NCBI GenBank assembly: GCA_020726505.1
Contig: JAHLEZ010000009.1
Span: 2,418,001-2,482,000, forward strand
Source of the DNA: Leptodontidium sp. MPI-SDFR-AT-0119
Lineage: Eukaryota; Ascomycota; Leotiomycetes; Helotiales; Leptodontidiaceae
Direction: 5' to 3'
DNA length: 64,000 nt
Made by a program: the position numbers and the translations under genes
Notes under the pieces: generated by a model
Database searches by the model: none
What the model saw: the letters and a program-made list of their open reading frames with translations, nothing else
Told to the model about the DNA's origin: nothing
In this document: piece by piece, positions 61,862 through 64,000 of the stretch
How the letters are laid out: each line of letters starts with the position of its first letter
Numbering within the stretch: the stretch's first letter is position 1

Positions 61862-62675
61862 TTGAAGTTATATCATATGCAAGGCCTTCATGGTTATTGG
61901 AACCAGAACTGAATTGCCAAAAAGGGGGTAGAGGATCAGCTGGCTATGGGTCAAACTGAGTCAACCAACCAGTCCGCAAGAGGTAGGCTCAAGGCAGATT
62001 GAGGCAGACGATTATGCAGGCGATCATCTAGTCTCCTGAGCATGACGATAATCTGCTCAAATGGGAAGATATCTTGGAGGATAGGCTGTAGTAGTGCTCA
62101 GCTGGTGTCGTCACTCAACATACAGCAAGTCAGGAAGTGACTATGTGAGAAGGTAGCACAGAATTGAGAGTTGCGTCGGCACAATCGCCCTTTAGCTCAC
62201 ATTGGGCTAGGTGGAGTTTCGGTTACGTCTTAAATAGACCCACACATCTGAACCTGGCTGCGACGACAGAGTTGGTGATGTGTTCGTGACAGAACTTAGA
62301 TACTCAAGAGCAGGGACCGACCAGGGAATTGCTTTCAAAGTGAGAGCAGAAGAGGATTAGGGGGCATTGGGCAAAGAACTACAACAGAGCTGTAATGGCA
62401 CGTGTCTTAGTGCTTACTCCCTTTATATATGCGTGCAGAGTGGGGAAGAGATAATCTTCCCTCCTTAGCAATTAGCTTTTGTATTATATAGTATCATTAG
62501 CTATTATTTAGTGTCTCTTTAGCTACTTTATTATACTAAAGTCACCTTAGCGTGCTAGTGATTATTACAAGAGCCGCAAGGTCGATCTCGACAGGTGATT
62601 TGCTTCGTTTTCATTGTATTTTATAGCTTTCTCAAAACCCTTCGTATCAAATTGACTTGACAGTGAAGCTATTCA
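61862..62675. other. Possible 3' non-coding end of a gypsy element, unresolved
   Basis: Normal-GC sequence after the chromodomain stop, then AT-richer DNA from 62460. In a chromovirus the 3' LTR would lie here, but I could not define TG...CA ends or a target duplication. No gene. Confidence 0.3.
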
Positions 62676-63115
62676 CTAATGTAATTCCATATTCCGACCC
62701 CTTTTCCTTGGCTTTTTAGAAGCTCCCTGAGATAGTGAAGTATCTGAGGTAACTTCTCGCGAACTAACATGGCTTGATTTCGCTTCCTCCATTGTAGATG
62801 CGACATCGTTACTTAATTGATCAGCGAGATTGTGGCCTTTTAACCCCTGTGAAAGTCCGGATTCCCCTGGCTCAGATTGCTGCGAGACCTCGACATTAGG
62901 TGACAACGCATCGATAGCTGAACAGATTCTTTTCAGGTGAGTTGGCACTCATATGTCGTAAACATTCTTGGTGAATTTGTATACCGTCCATTTCTCTTTG
63001 CCATCTAGTTCTATGAAATTGAAATTACGAATAAGATAGCGGTAGAAGGTGGTCTTGTTTCCATTGATCACAGGATAATGGCCGTAGATCCTTACTGTTA
63101 GTCCACAGGTCCCTG
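62676..63115 (-). pseudogene. Unidentified protein relic with basic C-terminus
   Basis: Minus strand: LTVRIYGHYPVINGNKTTFY, RYLIRNFNFIELDGKEKWTV, YKFTKNVYDI, TGA (Trp expected), VPTHLKRICSAIDALSPNVE, then a Ser/Glu-rich tail ending ASKKPRKRGRNMELH. Continuous apart from one stop that fits TGG to TGA. The basic KKPRKRGR suggests nuclear localisation. I recognise no named domain. Confidence 0.5.
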
Positions 63116-63299
63116 CATAAGTATACTTTAGTCTGGAAAGGGGGTGCGGGTCAGGATCAGGGGCCAGAGCCTAGCCGGACCAGTTTCGGAGGACATTTGG
63201 TGGGGTTTCGTAGTATATAGTGTGGCTCTCCTCGCACTCTCTTAGAAAATACACAGATTTTTAACCATATATTATTTACTCTATCGCCATACTAATATA
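63116..63299. other. Transition to AT-rich DNA
   Basis: Short normal-GC stretch, then AT-rich. No feature. Confidence 0.3.
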
Positions 63300-63968
63300 T
63301 CGATATATTACGTGGTACATGAACCGGTACTGCACCGACAGTAATTAAAGCTAGATTTAGAGTATTATTTATTACAACTTGAGGAAAGGTTGGTCTTAAA
63401 CGTCCTAATCCGTCCGGGTAAATATTTTTATTATTACTTCTTGTAACTCGTATATTATTAGTATTATTATTATTATTACTTATTAATTTTGTATTATTAT
63501 GGTCCTTATTATTATCTCCATTATTATCAAGTCTTATATTAATATCTTAATTTATAAGGTCTTATATATTTACTTGATTTTCTTTAAATAGATTTATTTT
63601 AGGTTTATTAATAAATTTATTATCAATAATTTTAATATCTCTTACCCAAGGAGCTTTTTTATTTATAATATCTAGTACTTTATATAATAAATAATTAAAC
63701 CTAATTAGTATTACTTTATTAGCTTTTGGTTCTAATTTAGTTATATAATTATTTTTATTTTTATAAAAGCATATAAATCCGAATGTTTTAATTTAAGTGA
63801 TATTTAGTATTTTATTATATCTTAATTCATAAGAAGTTTTATAATTTATTACCGAATGAGGAGTTCTATTATATAAATAAGTAGCAATTATTATTTCTTC
63901 TCACATATAATTAAGTAAATTAGCTATATTTAATACACACTTAACTTTATTTAAAATAATATGATTTA
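63300..63968 (-). mobile_element. RIP-degraded Ty1/copia polyprotein relic (integrase C-terminal region)
   Basis: Minus strand, with stops: EEIIIATYLYNRTPHSVINY, KTSYELRYNKILN, IKTFGFICFYKNKNNYITKL, EPKANKVILIRF, then KVLDIINKKAPWVRDIKIID. The A.YL.NRTP...KTPYE..Y...P......FG......K....KL.PK......G pattern is the C-terminal part of the copia integrase. Extremely AT-rich. Abuts the LTR copy at 63969. Confidence 0.75.
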
Positions 63969-64000
63969 TGTTACGGCTGGCAAGAGGTTGATACGGCGAG
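63969..64000 (+). mobile_element. Start of another solo-LTR-family copy, cut by the window edge
   Basis: TGTTACGGCTGGCAAGAGGT followed by TGATACGGCGAG matches the first 32 bp of the family. Left flank is ATTTA; the right end lies outside. Confidence 0.85.

Noticed and set aside
1..64000. tRNA, rRNA or other structured RNA genes; telomere repeats; biosynthetic gene cluster
   Set aside because: None could be recognised by eye on either strand. The regulator, SDR and GT69 genes are too far apart, and lack a backbone enzyme, to be called a cluster. A tRNAscan/Infernal run would be decisive.

Overview
This window looks like nuclear DNA of a filamentous ascomycete (Pezizomycotina). Four things point that way: short spliceosomal introns (about 45-97 nt) with GTAWGT-type donors and CTAAC/CTGAC branch sites; typical Pezizomycotina families (HET-domain proteins, a CFEM/Pth11-like receptor, a Zn(II)2Cys6 regulator, a GT69 mannosyltransferase); fungal transposons (pogo/Fot1, hAT, Tc1, PiggyBac, Ty1/copia and Ty3/gypsy remains); and AT-rich blocks whose stop codons mostly look like C-to-T changes on one strand or the other, as repeat-induced point mutation (RIP) would give. 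A leotiomycete is a reasonable guess, but that is inference.

Layout. 1-1.7 kb: right end of a decayed pogo element. 1.86-4.08 kb: an intact HET-domain gene with one intron. 4.1-7.4 kb: AT-rich repeat, then unassigned DNA. 7.4-10.3 kb (minus): a seven-exon Zn2Cys6 transcription factor whose zinc cluster is split by a 14-nt microexon and whose linker holds an in-frame minisatellite. 12.8-14.4 kb: a two-RRM RNA-binding protein. 15.4-16.9 kb (minus): an aminoglycoside-phosphotransferase-like kinase. 17-21.3 kb: AT-rich DNA, a solo LTR and unassigned sequence. 21.4-23.1 kb: an eight-exon CFEM/seven-TM receptor.

23.4-36.8 kb is a nested transposon block. It holds a TPR fragment, an EST1-like relic, an internally deleted hAT with a solo LTR inside its target duplication, and an HNH-domain pseudogene split by a pogo and a full-length hAT, with a second pogo (itself hit by a solo LTR) just downstream. 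38.75-39.68 kb: an intact short-chain dehydrogenase. 40.3-42.6 kb: a small coiled-coil gene and a five-exon secreted protein whose upstream region carries a Tc1 insertion (42.75-44.16 kb).

44.4-56.1 kb is a graveyard of truncated genes: WD40, PiggyBac, Tc1, HET, 2EXR, ARF GTPase, myosin V neck, FIS1 C-terminus, a chromo/Myb-like protein, a transcription-factor fragment and a HET N-terminus. 56.8-58.4 kb is an intact GT69 glycosyltransferase. The last 5.5 kb returns to decay: unidentified relics, a second SDR pseudogene abutting a gypsy chromodomain, and a copia integrase relic ending at another LTR copy.

The intact genes do not form an obvious pathway or cluster. They are independent islands in a repeat-rich, rearranged accessory region. 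The best-supported unusual features are the dated nested insertions (target duplications read directly), the collection of intron-containing fragments of core eukaryotic genes, and a ~302-bp solo-LTR family with at least six copies, several sitting at breakpoints between unrelated sequences.
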